From Lactobacillus isalae (lineage in GTDB: Bacteria; Bacillota; Bacilli; Lactobacillales; Lactobacillaceae), in contig NZ_OX443569.1 in NCBI RefSeq assembly GCF_947539375.1, positions 1,922,001 through 1,986,000 of the forward strand: DNA of 64,000 bases. Reading direction: 5' to 3'. Each line of letters begins with the position of its first letter. Position 1 is the stretch's first letter. This document shows, piece by piece, positions 34,390-44,680 of the stretch. The position numbers were made by a program, and so were the translations under genes. Under the pieces are notes generated by a model. It was given only the letters and a program-made list of their open reading frames with translations. It was not told where the DNA came from and did not search any database.

Positions 34390-35016
34390 ATGAAAAAGAA
34401 TATTTTTGTATCAGGAATAACTTTAATGACAATGCTCCTTGCTGTAGGTTGCAGCAATAGTGCCAACCAATCTAATACTAATAACGAGGCAAAAAGCAGT
34501 AAGACAAGTCACAAGAAGAGTCATAAAACTAAAAAGCATACAAGCAAAAAAGATAAGAATGATGTAGATACTGATGATACAGATACTACTAGTTCAGATA
34601 AGAAGAGTAGTAAGAGCAGCAGCGACAGTTCAAGTAGCAGCAATAGTGAAAAGACTGATAAGAGCGATTCAACTAACTCTAACAATTCTTCTGATTCAAC
34701 TGGATCAACTAATTCAAATAATGCGTCAAATTCAGCTGCATCATCTAACAGTCAAACTAATAGTAATAATCAAAATGCATCGTCAGCTAATAATGCTTCA
34801 GATGCAATGTTTAACAAGATGGTTTCTAACACTATTAAAGAACATGGCTACTCAAGCAGTTATGGTCCAGATAACTTCACTCTAATTGATGGCGGCAATG
34901 GTCAATATTCTTTAGCTGAAAAATCAACTGGAACAATTGTTGGCCACTATTCAGTAAAAAATGGTGATTTATACAAGCAAGATGTTATTACTGGAAATGA
35001 TGAAAAGGTTAAGTAA
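34390..35016 (+). CDS. Ser/Lys-rich lipoprotein, unknown function
   Basis: A 208-aa predicted lipoprotein with signal peptide and lipobox LLAVGC (Cys near residue 22). The mature chain begins with a highly charged Lys/His/Ser/Asp stretch and a long Ser/Asn/Thr stalk (to about residue 142). It ends in a small folded domain (MFNKMVSNTIKEHGYSSSY to GNDEKVK). The same plan is seen in the 3889-4947 protein. ATG 34390 has CGGAGG upstream. Its stop overlaps the GreA-like start (TAATG), an unexpected partner. Function unknown. Confidence 0.75.
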   Translation: MKKNIFVSGITLMTMLLAVGCSNSANQSNTNNEAKSSKTSHKKSHKTKKHTSKKDKNDVDTDDTDTTSSDKKSSKSSSDSSSSSNSEKTDKSDSTNSNNSSDSTGSTNSNNASNSAASSNSQTNSNNQNASSANNASDAMFNKMVSNTIKEHGYSSSYGPDNFTLIDGGNGQYSLAEKSTGTIVGHYSVKNGDLYKQDVITGNDEKVK

Positions 35017-35477
35017 TGGTTTATTATCAAAAGATGACACCAGAAGGCTATCAAGAAATTAAAGATGAGATAGCTCGCTTAAAGAAAGATCGACCACGTA
35101 GAATTAAGATCTTGCAAGAAGCTCGCAGTATGGGGGATTTATCGGAAAATTCTGAATATACTACTGCAAAAATGGAGTTAGGACATTTACAGAGTCGCTT
35201 GCGTTACTTAGATAAACAATTACGTTATTCTGAGATTATTCAAAAAGATGAAACTGGCACAATAGACTTGGGTTCAAATGTGAAATTACTTTTTGAAGGT
35301 GATGATGAAGCTGAAGAATATCGAATTGTCGGTAGAATGGAAGCAGATCTAGCTAAAGGAAAAATTTCTTTTGATTCACCTTTGGGCCAAGCTCTAATGA
35401 AGCAAAAGGCCGGTGCAACAGTAGAAGTAGAAGCACCTGCCGGAAGTTATAATGTGAAAATTATTGATGTAGACTAA
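35016..35477 (+). CDS. GreA/GreB-family transcript cleavage factor
   Basis: A 153-aa transcription elongation factor. The N-terminal coiled coil (about 1-75) holds ARSMGDLSENSEYTTAK, whose tip Asp and Glu residues bring Mg2+ to the RNA polymerase active site. A C-terminal globular domain follows (about 80-153) with YRIVGRMEADLAKGKISFDSPLGQAL. It would rescue backtracked polymerase by stimulating RNA cleavage. It is coupled to a lipoprotein gene by a TAATG overlap. Many lactobacilli carry two gre genes; this may be the second copy, so I leave the symbol blank. Confidence 0.9.
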   Translation: MVYYQKMTPEGYQEIKDEIARLKKDRPRRIKILQEARSMGDLSENSEYTTAKMELGHLQSRLRYLDKQLRYSEIIQKDETGTIDLGSNVKLLFEGDDEAEEYRIVGRMEADLAKGKISFDSPLGQALMKQKAGATVEVEAPAGSYNVKIIDVD

Positions 35478-35510
35478 AAAACATCCCGTTTTTGTGCGGG
35501 ATGTTTTTTA
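35475..35510. terminator. Terminator of the GreA-like gene
   Basis: AAAAAACATCCCG / CGGGATGTTTTTT with an 8-nt loop, also suited to the convergent hsp20. Confidence 0.93.
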
Positions 35511-35524
35511 GTAATTAATAAATA

Positions 35525-35956
35525 TTATTCAATTGTAATTGTATTTTCTTTATCTTCTTCAGTTAGTTTTGGCAAGGTAATGGTTAAAACGCCATCGACG
35601 TCTTTAGCAGAAATTTCTTTTGAATCAACGTCAGGAATACGATAGCTTCTTTGAATGTGACCGACGCTTCTTTCGCGGTGAAGAAGATTGCCGTTCTTAT
35701 CATCTAAGTTGTCAAATGAATCACGACTTCCTGAAACATTCAAGATGCCATCTTTATATGAAACCTTGATATCCTTTTTGTCCATTCCGGGCATATCCAC
35801 TTTAACGATGTAGTCTTTATCAGTTTCTGCTACGTCAGATTGCATAATGTTCTTAATTGAACTGTCGTCAAAAAAGTCTTTTGGAAAACTAAACCAATCG
35901 CTTAATTGATCCATCATATTATCGTTATTATGATTTTTCATCATTTCGTTTGCCAT
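35525..35956 (-). CDS. Small heat shock protein Hsp20
   Basis: A 143-aa Hsp20/alpha-crystallin chaperone. The alpha-crystallin domain (about 40-137) shows YIVKVDMPGMDKKDIKVSYKDGILNVSG, HRERSVGHIQRSYRIPDVD and GVLTITLPKL, and ends in the ITIE tail. It binds unfolding proteins to prevent aggregation. ATG 35956 has GGAAG upstream; the in-frame ATG at 35974 overlaps that site. A promoter and a CIRCE-like operator lie upstream, so HrcA-type heat control is likely. Confidence 0.95.
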   Translation of the reverse strand: MANEMMKNHNNDNMMDQLSDWFSFPKDFFDDSSIKNIMQSDVAETDKDYIVKVDMPGMDKKDIKVSYKDGILNVSGSRDSFDNLDDKNGNLLHRERSVGHIQRSYRIPDVDSKEISAKDVDGVLTITLPKLTEEDKENTITIE

Positions 35957-35993
35957 AATAAAACTTCCTTCCATTACGCTCTCTACACTGTTT

Positions 35994-36021
35994 ATTGTAG
36001 TAGGTTAGGATAGAATGTAAA
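35994..36021 (-). promoter_or_regulatory. Promoter of hsp20
   Basis: On the minus strand TTTACA (36016-36021), a 16-bp spacer and TACAAT (35994-35999) lead to hsp20. Confidence 0.7.
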
Positions 36022-36025
36022 ACAT

Positions 36026-36052
36026 TTAGCACTCTGACATATTAACTGCTAA
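36026..36052. promoter_or_regulatory. CIRCE-like operator (HrcA site)
   Basis: TTAGCACTC, a 9-bp spacer and AACTGCTAA. The left arm matches the CIRCE consensus TTAGCACTC-N9-GAGTGCTAA perfectly and the right arm 7 of 9, with the exact spacing. It lies just upstream of the hsp20 -35 box. Confidence 0.75.
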
Positions 36053-36063
36053 TTTGAAAGAAA

Positions 36064-36099
36064 AAAATAGGATTTAGTATACTTGCTAAATCCTATTTT
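36064..36099 (-). terminator. Terminator of the first GH1 gene
   Basis: AAAATAGGATTTAG pairs perfectly with CTAAATCCTATTTT around 8 nt. Confidence 0.9.
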
Positions 36100-36105
36100 A
36101 AATTA

Positions 36106-37641
<1,536 letters not shown>

Positions 37642-37672
37642 TTATTTTTTAGTAAGAAAATGGTTATTAATC

Positions 37673-37701
37673 TTGCAAACGGTTTCATTAAAGAGTATTA
37701 T
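37673..37701 (+). promoter_or_regulatory. Promoter with overlapping cre site for the PTS IIC cluster
   Basis: TTGCAA (37673-37678), 17 bp, TATTAT (37696-37701). The cre-like TGCAAACGGTTTCA (37674-37687, 13 of 14 consensus positions) overlaps the -35, a position at which CcpA would block polymerase. Confidence 0.7.
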
Positions 37702-37753
37702 ACAGGTGTTGTCTGAATTGTTCAGGAACAATATTGAAAGGGCAGATACAATA

Positions 37754-38251
37754 ATGACTAAAAAAGATCAGAGTTTAGAACAAAAGAAACATGATATGAG
37801 TGTGAGATCTATAAATTTTAGCCGCTATTTAATGATTCGTTATTTTTCTGCGGCGTTCTTATTCACTAATCTATTTTGGTTAGTTTTTGCAGTTTGCTAC
37901 AAAGATATTGTTGCTTCGATAATTTCGGGATTATTGTTTGTTTTATTATTAGTAGCTTCAGTAGAGCAGGTAAGCAAATGGAATGTTAGAAATACTGACT
38001 TGAAGTTTACGAAACTGTATTATCAGCTGCAGCTAGGTGCAAATGTAATCTTTGCTATAGGTTGCTATTTACCATTTGGAAAGATTCTATTTCCTTTTAT
38101 GGCTACAAATGATGTCGCAAATGTAATTTTTACGATTCTAGTTGTTGGAATTTTAGGTTCTATTTTGATTTTAAGAAGAATTAGCAACATTCAAAATGGC
38201 CGCGACAAATATGCACGAGCAATTAAGACATTTGAAAGTAATAGACAGTAG
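37754..38251 (+). CDS. Four-helix membrane protein, unknown function
   Basis: A 165-aa protein with about four membrane helices in two pairs, a charged N-terminal tail (MTKKDQSLEQKKHD) and a basic end. I do not recognise it. ATG 37754 has AAAGGGCAG upstream; the earlier frame start at 37673 falls in the promoter. It is the first gene of the unit with the PTS IIC at 38274 and the GntR gene, under a CcpA-type site, so a link to sugar uptake is likely. Confidence 0.7.
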   Translation: MTKKDQSLEQKKHDMSVRSINFSRYLMIRYFSAAFLFTNLFWLVFAVCYKDIVASIISGLLFVLLLVASVEQVSKWNVRNTDLKFTKLYYQLQLGANVIFAIGCYLPFGKILFPFMATNDVANVIFTILVVGILGSILILRRISNIQNGRDKYARAIKTFESNRQ

Positions 38252-38273
38252 GACAAATTGAGGGGGATGTACT

Positions 38274-39626
38274 ATGTCTGACACTGCGCAACCATCATTT
38301 AAAGATAAAATGATGAAGATACTAGGCAAGTTCTCGGGTTCACGTTTTGTACGTGCAATTATGGGTGCTGGTTATTCCATTATTGCCTTTTCTATCATTG
38401 GATCAATGTTTTTGGTCCTAACAGTTTTGACTCAGGTTATTACTGCTAAAGGATTTGTAGATTTTTACAATAATACATTTGGACGTTTTAACAATATTTA
38501 TACTGTTATTTACAACGCCACAATGGGTATTATTGCAATTTACTTTGCTGGATCATTTGCTTATAATTATGCAGATATTTATCGCAAAGAAGAAAACTTA
38601 TTGCTTGATCCATTAAACGCTGTTTTCTTAACTTTAATGGGTTTATTCATTACCGTTCCACAATTAGTATGGAAGGGTGGCAACACTGTCTTCGTTAATA
38701 TTTTAAAGAAGGATAATATTGTTGCTAGTGGTTATGGAGTTTCAGGCTCAGGACTAACTAGAGTTGGTGCGACTGGTATCTTTACAGGCTTAATCATTGC
38801 TTGGTTAACTGTTCAAATTTATCGTTTCTGTATTAAGCATAATTGGCGTATTAAGATGCCAGCATCTGTTCCATCAGGTGTTGCTAACTCATTTACTGCT
38901 TTAATTCCTGGTTTTGTTATTGCTATTGTTATTGCTGTAATTGATGTCATTTTAATCATTCTTGGGACAGATATTTTTCAATTATTATTTATTCCATTCT
39001 CATTTGTTTCAAACATTGCTAATACTTGGTGGGGAGTTTTGATTATTTTCTTCCTAATTCACTTCTTATGGTGGTTTGGTATCCACGGAGCTACTATTAT
39101 TTCAAGTTTTTACCAAGCAATCGTTTTATCAAATATGGCTGCTAATGCTTCTGGTGCTCACTACGTATTTGCTGGTGAATTCTCAAATGCATTCGTAGTT
39201 ATGGGAGGTTCTGGAGCTACTTTGGGTATGGCACTTTGGATGGCCTTTGCTTCTAGATCTAAGCAATTACGAGAACTTGGTAAACTTGAAGCTGTTCCTG
39301 CTATATTTAATATTAATGAACCTTTACTATTTGGTTTGCCAATTGTTTATAATATTAAATTATTTATTCCATTCTTAGCTGCTCCAATGGTATGTTCAAT
39401 GACTGCTTACGCTGCAATTGCGACTAATTTAGTACCTAAGATTATCGTTCAACAACCATGGCCTATTCCTGTAGGACTTGGTGGTATGATGGCCACTGCT
39501 AGTTGGCAAGGTGCTGTTTTAGCCTTAGTCAATGTTGTCATTGCATTCTTAATTTGGTATCCATTCATTAAGCATTACGACAATGAATTGCTTAAGAAAG
39601 AACAAGCAGGTGCTACAAAAGCTTAA
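38274..39626 (+). CDS. PTS system IIC, cellobiose/beta-glucoside type
   Basis: A 450-aa PTS permease of the lactose/cellobiose (EIIC-Lac) family with about ten membrane segments. Signature regions are WWFGIHGATIISSFYQAIV and FNINEPLLFGLPIVYN. It carries the sugar across the membrane while IIB phosphorylates it. There is no IIA or IIB gene in this unit, so it must borrow those proteins, probably from the operon at 44680-45672. TGAGGGGGATG is the ribosome site. It is followed by a terminator and then a GntR regulator. Confidence 0.93.
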   Translation: MSDTAQPSFKDKMMKILGKFSGSRFVRAIMGAGYSIIAFSIIGSMFLVLTVLTQVITAKGFVDFYNNTFGRFNNIYTVIYNATMGIIAIYFAGSFAYNYADIYRKEENLLLDPLNAVFLTLMGLFITVPQLVWKGGNTVFVNILKKDNIVASGYGVSGSGLTRVGATGIFTGLIIAWLTVQIYRFCIKHNWRIKMPASVPSGVANSFTALIPGFVIAIVIAVIDVILIILGTDIFQLLFIPFSFVSNIANTWWGVLIIFFLIHFLWWFGIHGATIISSFYQAIVLSNMAANASGAHYVFAGEFSNAFVVMGGSGATLGMALWMAFASRSKQLRELGKLEAVPAIFNINEPLLFGLPIVYNIKLFIPFLAAPMVCSMTAYAAIATNLVPKIIVQQPWPIPVGLGGMMATASWQGAVLALVNVVIAFLIWYPFIKHYDNELLKKEQAGATKA

Positions 39627-39644
39627 TTAAAAGTATAGATTTTT

Positions 39645-39685
39645 AAAATCCTCGTAGTTTAAAATATAACTATGAGGATTTTTTA
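39645..39685 (+). terminator. Terminator of the PTS IIC gene
   Basis: AAAATCCTCGTAGTT pairs with AACTATGAGGATTTT, with a T run. Confidence 0.85.
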
Positions 39686-39700
39686 TTTAAGGACACAATA

Positions 39701-40399
39701 ATGAAGAAATATGAATTAGTTGCAGATAAAATAAAAAATTATATTACTGAGAAGCAACTTCATCATGGTGATAAATTGCCAACAATTACTGATTTGATGA
39801 AAGAATATCAAGTTGGAAAATCAACTATTTTGCAGGCAATTACATTACTTACTCAGCGCGGACTTGTTTATAAAGTCCAAGGTTCAGGAGTTTTCGTCCG
39901 TCCTACTGGACGAGATGGCTATATGTCACTAACTGATAATGCTGGTTTTGCCCATGTATTAAAAGACCCCACTACAGAAGTAATTGAGTTTTCTGAAAAG
40001 AGAGCTCCCAAGCCTTTAAGTGACTATCTTCATTCTGATGAAGTATGCTACTTTATTAAAAGATTGCGCAGGCAAGAGGGGAAGCCTTTTGTCTTAGAAG
40101 AGTCTTATTATCGTAAGAGTCTAATTCCCTTCATGAGTAAAGAAATTGCAGAAGGATCAATTTTTGACTATATAAGAGAGGGATTAAAGAAAGAGATTCG
40201 ATTTTCTGACAAGTATATGCGTGTTAGAAAATTGACTGCTGATGAAGCAAAATATCTTGAATTAAAAGAGGGAGATCCCTGCTTAGAAGTTTATGATACT
40301 TTTTATCTAGCAAATGGAACTGCGTTTGATAGTTCTAAGCTGGTATATAATTATCAAAATTCTAGGTTCTATGATCAAAGTTCTGACGATATTATTTAA
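39701..40399 (+). CDS. GntR/UTRA transcription regulator
   Basis: A 232-aa HutC-subfamily regulator. The winged-helix domain (about 1-70) carries HGDKLPTITDLMKEYQVGKSTILQAITLLTQRGLVYKVQGSGVFV. The UTRA ligand domain (about 80-225) carries CYFIKRLRRQEGKPFVLEESYY and would bind a phosphorylated sugar. It is the last gene of the IIC unit and likely controls it and the divergent GH1. The original terminator downstream has been split by an IS. Confidence 0.92.
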   Translation: MKKYELVADKIKNYITEKQLHHGDKLPTITDLMKEYQVGKSTILQAITLLTQRGLVYKVQGSGVFVRPTGRDGYMSLTDNAGFAHVLKDPTTEVIEFSEKRAPKPLSDYLHSDEVCYFIKRLRRQEGKPFVLEESYYRKSLIPFMSKEIAEGSIFDYIREGLKKEIRFSDKYMRVRKLTADEAKYLELKEGDPCLEVYDTFYLANGTAFDSSKLVYNYQNSRFYDQSSDDII

Positions 40400-40400
40400 T

Positions 40401-40421
40401 AAAATAGCCCTAATCTCAATT
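40401..40421. terminator. Left arm of an IS-split terminator, with target duplication
   Basis: AAAATAGCCCTAATCTCAA (40401-40419) pairs with the arm at 41898-41916, 17 of 19 positions, when the IS is removed. ATT (40419-40421) is the left target duplication. Confidence 0.8.
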
Positions 40422-40457
40422 TGTAGTGACCCACAAAAATTGGACACTTTATTAATA

Positions 40458-41849
40458 TTATGCAACTAAGGATTGATTTCGATATTGAATCGGAGTCAGT
40501 CCTTTTAGTTTACTCTTTGTCCTTTCGTAATTATAGAAATGAATATAATCTTTAATCGATTGTTCCAATTCATTCAGATTGGCATAGTTTGATTCTTTGC
40601 CATAAAACATCTCTCTTTTAAGTATGCCAAAGAAGCCTTCCATAAGCCCATCGTCTGGAGAACAGCCTTTCCTAGACATGCTTTGTTCAATGCCACGTCT
40701 TGCAAGTTCATATTGATAAGTCTTATGTTGATATTGCCAGCCACGATCTGAATGAAATACTAATCCATTCAATGAACCATTAGCTTTAAATGCATCATCA
40801 AGCATAGTCATTACCTGCTGTAAGTTGGGACTACGAGAGATATTATAAGCGACAATATCTCTCCCACAGCCATCGATAATAGGCGATAGATAAAGCTTTT
40901 GTCCTCTTAAGTTGAATTCAGTAATATCTGTGTACCATTTCATATTTGGCCTAACGGCAAAGAAGTTGCGTTTAATTAAGTTAGGTTTAATTCTTCCTTC
41001 AATTTCACCCTCAAAGCTGTTGTAGCGTCTTCTACGTTTCATACGATATCCAATCAAATTAAGTTTACGCATTAAACGATAGACTGTTTTTCGATTGATT
41101 ATAAAGCCTTCACTATGTAAGTGATCAGTTATTGTTCGATAACCTGGAGCAGTGTATCTAGCTTTAAGTTCAAAGAATATTTCTTTAATTCGTTTAATTA
41201 GACCGTGGTGCTTTATCTCATCTTGATCTTCGCGCTTTAAAATATCGTAATAATTGCTTCTGGATAAGCTAGGTAAAGCATTATTCGGATCATTTAAAAT
41301 CGACAAGATAGTTTTAACACCCAACCCAAGTTCTAGCCTTAATTCTCTAACAGCTTGTGCTATTTCTGTTTTGGTTGGTTTTTTCTCTTTTGAACCAAGG
41401 CATCCAATTTTTTTATAAATGCGTTCTCGACAGTAAGCTTTAAATTCTGGCGACGCAATTCTTCGTTTTCTTTCTTCAATTTCTCTAGTTCTTTGTTCAC
41501 AGGTTCGTCGTCCCTTCCTCTTAATAACGACATTATACCCGTTTTCTTTATAAGAGCGAATCCAATTAATAAGCATGCCTTGACTTTTCAAGCCCAATTC
41601 TAAAGATACAGAGTAAGCAGTCTCATGATTGACTAAAACCCGATTGATAGCTTCTAGCTTAAATTGGGCTGAATAATAAGTATAGGGCTTATCTAATATA
41701 TCTATTCCATGCCTATGAATGAGTGAAACTAAGTACTTAATACTAACTGATCCTATTCCATACTTTTTACTTAAATATGTCGATCTTTTATTTTCAATCG
41801 TCCATTCTTTATAAATATTCAATTTATCTTTTTTAGTTAATTTAGACAT
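40458..41849 (-). CDS. IS3-family transposase, OrfA and OrfB fused by frameshift
   Basis: A 463-aa frame. Residues 1-115 are OrfA with two helix-turn-helix units (KKYGIGSVSIKYLV; SLELGLKSQGMLINWIRSYKENGY). Residues about 158-463 are OrfB with an HTH_21-like region and a DDE integrase core (WYTDITEF, LVFHSDRGWQY, GLMEGFFGILKREM). Residues 117-157 look like noise: the expected leucine zipper is encoded in another frame at about 41506-41360, ending in TAG. An indel therefore moved OrfA into the OrfB frame, bypassing programmed frameshifting. Activity is uncertain. The start has only GGGGGT as a ribosome site, inside a hairpin. Confidence 0.9.
   Translation of the reverse strand: MSKLTKKDKLNIYKEWTIENKRSTYLSKKYGIGSVSIKYLVSLIHRHGIDILDKPYTYYSAQFKLEAINRVLVNHETAYSVSLELGLKSQGMLINWIRSYKENGYNVVIKRKGRRTCEQRTREIEERKRRIASPEFKAYCRERIYKKIGCLGSKEKKPTKTEIAQAVRELRLELGLGVKTILSILNDPNNALPSLSRSNYYDILKREDQDEIKHHGLIKRIKEIFFELKARYTAPGYRTITDHLHSEGFIINRKTVYRLMRKLNLIGYRMKRRRRYNSFEGEIEGRIKPNLIKRNFFAVRPNMKWYTDITEFNLRGQKLYLSPIIDGCGRDIVAYNISRSPNLQQVMTMLDDAFKANGSLNGLVFHSDRGWQYQHKTYQYELARRGIEQSMSRKGCSPDDGLMEGFFGILKREMFYGKESNYANLNELEQSIKDYIHFYNYERTKSKLKGLTPIQYRNQSLVA
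41360..41515 (-). pseudogene. Out-of-frame OrfA leucine zipper remnant
   Basis: In the +1 frame relative to the fused transposase the DNA encodes EPVNKELEKLKKENEEL, then RRQNLKLTVENAFIKKLDAL and ends at TAG 41360-41362. This heptad pattern (Leu/Ile/Val every seven) is that of the OrfA C terminus of IS3-type elements. A slippery A-AAA-AAC heptamer lies at 41378-41384 at the end of this frame, where -1 frameshifting to OrfB would take place. Confidence 0.8.
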
Positions 41850-41853
41850 AGTA

Positions 41854-41888
41854 AAACCCCCGAAATCCGTGTCCGAATTTCGGGGGTC
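41854..41888 (-). terminator. Hairpin at the IS 5' end covering the transposase ribosome site
   Basis: ACCCCCGAAAT...ATTTCGGGGGT: stem arms 41854-41867 and about 41875-41888, then TTTT. Only transcripts that enter from outside contain both arms; the stem would hide the GGGGG site just before ATG 41849. Confidence 0.75.
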
Positions 41889-41894
41889 ACTACA

Positions 41895-41917
41895 ATTGTT
41901 GAGACTAGGACTATTTT
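41895..41917. terminator. Right arm of the IS-split terminator, with target duplication
   Basis: ATT (41895-41897) is the right target duplication. TTGAGACTAGGACTATTTT (41899-41917) is the complementary arm of the original hairpin, which served two convergent genes. Confidence 0.8.
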
Positions 41918-42325
41918 TTATTTTGCGTAAGCTAATACATTTCTTTTCATTTGCTTTAGTTGCTTTTTAGCACCTTGTTTTAATTGCCAATTGTAAAACC
42001 AAGTGCCGATATTAGAATGTCTCTTTTCGTCATAGCTTAAAACATCTTCGTTAAAGGTTATTTTGCAGCCTTGATCATTATCTTCTAAATAGTAAGCAAT
42101 CTTAACGTCTAGTTTAGGAGATTTAAAAACTGAGACGTATTTCTTACCAAATTCATATTCAGTAATGTCTGCTTTTACATTACGTTGCTGATAGCTGGTT
42201 CCTGCAGCAATTTTAATAGGTAAGTCATTTCCACGAGCCTTTTTAATGGCCTGAGTAAGTTGCATATCGAGATAATTAAAGAAGTCCTTTGCTTTAAAAC
42301 TAGCTTGATCTGTTATTGTAATCAT
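41918..42325 (-). CDS. DUF3284 domain protein
   Basis: A 135-aa soluble protein of the DUF3284 family, which is often found beside beta-glucoside PTS and GH1 genes in lactobacilli. Its pattern (ITITDQASFKAKDFFNYLD, then ADITEYEFGKKYVSVF, and a basic C-terminal helix WQLKQGAKKQLKQMKRN) resembles a START/SRPBCC-like cavity fold, which is inference. ATG 42325 has AGAAAG 8 nt upstream; ATG 42334 is too close to it. It is the last gene of the minus-strand PTS island. Ligand and role unknown. Confidence 0.8.
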   Translation of the reverse strand: MITITDQASFKAKDFFNYLDMQLTQAIKKARGNDLPIKIAAGTSYQQRNVKADITEYEFGKKYVSVFKSPKLDVKIAYYLEDNDQGCKITFNEDVLSYDEKRHSNIGTWFYNWQLKQGAKKQLKQMKRNVLAYAK

Positions 42326-42356
42326 TTTATTCATCTTTCTATAGTTGTTTTGTAAA

Positions 42357-42390
42357 AAAATAGAGCCTAGAAAGTGCTAGGTTCTATTTT
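42357..42390 (-). terminator. Hairpin after the second GH1 gene
   Basis: AAAATAGAGCCTAG pairs with CTAGGTTCTATTTT around AAAGTG. Confidence 0.85.
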
Positions 42391-42394
42391 CTTT

Positions 42395-43952
<1,558 letters not shown>

Positions 43953-43954
43953 AC

Positions 43955-44680
43955 TTAAAAGCTGTTTGTTTCTAAAACGACGTAATTTCGTTCATCGTAG
44001 CGATTGCGACTGGTTGAATATTCAACTGGTTGACCATTGTTTAACCATACGATTTGTTCAAGCTCTAAAATTGGGTCATCTTTTTTAGCATCAAGGTATT
44101 TTTGATCCCAATCATCTGCCTTAGTAGCCTTAATCTTACGATATGCAACGCCAAATTTAAGTTTTAAGTTTTGGTGAAGATAATTATAGATTGAATTGTG
44201 TAAGATAACTTCGTTTAAGTTAGGAACTAAGTTGACAGGCATAAAGGTATGTTCTAGAATCAGTGGCTTTCCTTCAAGTCGTCTTAAGCGACGAATATTA
44301 TAAACAGGATCACTAGACTTTAATTTTAAGTAATGTTGAACATCTTCATTAGGAAATTCAACATTGAACTCAATAATGTCGCTGGTAACTTCATCTGATC
44401 CAAGTAAGTTAGCTAAGCCACTAAAGGCATTAGCTGGTGAATCAAATTTATCTTGAATTGGGACTGGCCCTAATACAAAAGTACCTAACCCTGATTCTTT
44501 ATAAACAAGGCCTTTTCTTTGTAGTCCATCTAAGGCTTTTTTTACAGTCAAACGGCTTACGTGTAATTCGTCTGCAAGTGTTTTTTGGTCAGGAAGGGGA
44601 GCCTGAGTTTTGTAGACTCCATCTTCAATTCTTTTTTGTAGAATTCGAGCAACTTTTAAGTATTTTGCTTCCGCAGCCAT
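43955..44680 (-). CDS. GntR/UTRA transcription regulator
   Basis: A 241-aa HutC-type regulator. Winged helix about residues 5-70 (PLPDQKTLADELHVSRLTVKKALDGLQRKGLVYKESGLGTFVL), UTRA domain about 90-235 (VYNIRRLRRLEGKPLILEHTFM). It probably senses a phosphorylated beta-glucoside and controls the PTS/GH1 operon in which it lies. Its ATG overlaps the IIA stop (TAATG). It is a paralogue of the regulator at 39701. Confidence 0.92.
   Translation of the reverse strand: MAAEAKYLKVARILQKRIEDGVYKTQAPLPDQKTLADELHVSRLTVKKALDGLQRKGLVYKESGLGTFVLGPVPIQDKFDSPANAFSGLANLLGSDEVTSDIIEFNVEFPNEDVQHYLKLKSSDPVYNIRRLRRLEGKPLILEHTFMPVNLVPNLNEVILHNSIYNYLHQNLKLKFGVAYRKIKATKADDWDQKYLDAKKDDPILELEQIVWLNNGQPVEYSTSRNRYDERNYVVLETNSF

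Larger units (their letters stand above)
40422..41894 (-). mobile_element. IS3-family insertion sequence, 1473 bp
   Basis: The ends TGTAGTGACCC...GGACAC are 26-bp imperfect inverted repeats (22 of 26 match), starting TG and ending CA. A 3-bp duplication ATT flanks the element (40419-40421 and 41895-41897). It encodes one DDE transposase frame. It resembles IS1223-type elements of L. johnsonii, but a database comparison would be needed to name it. The insertion lies in a terminator loop and disrupts no coding sequence. Confidence 0.93.

Noticed and set aside
41918-42325. IS insertion considered to truncate the DUF3284 gene
   Set aside because: The stop codon at 41918-41920 lies outside the element in the original terminator arm, so the coding region is complete.
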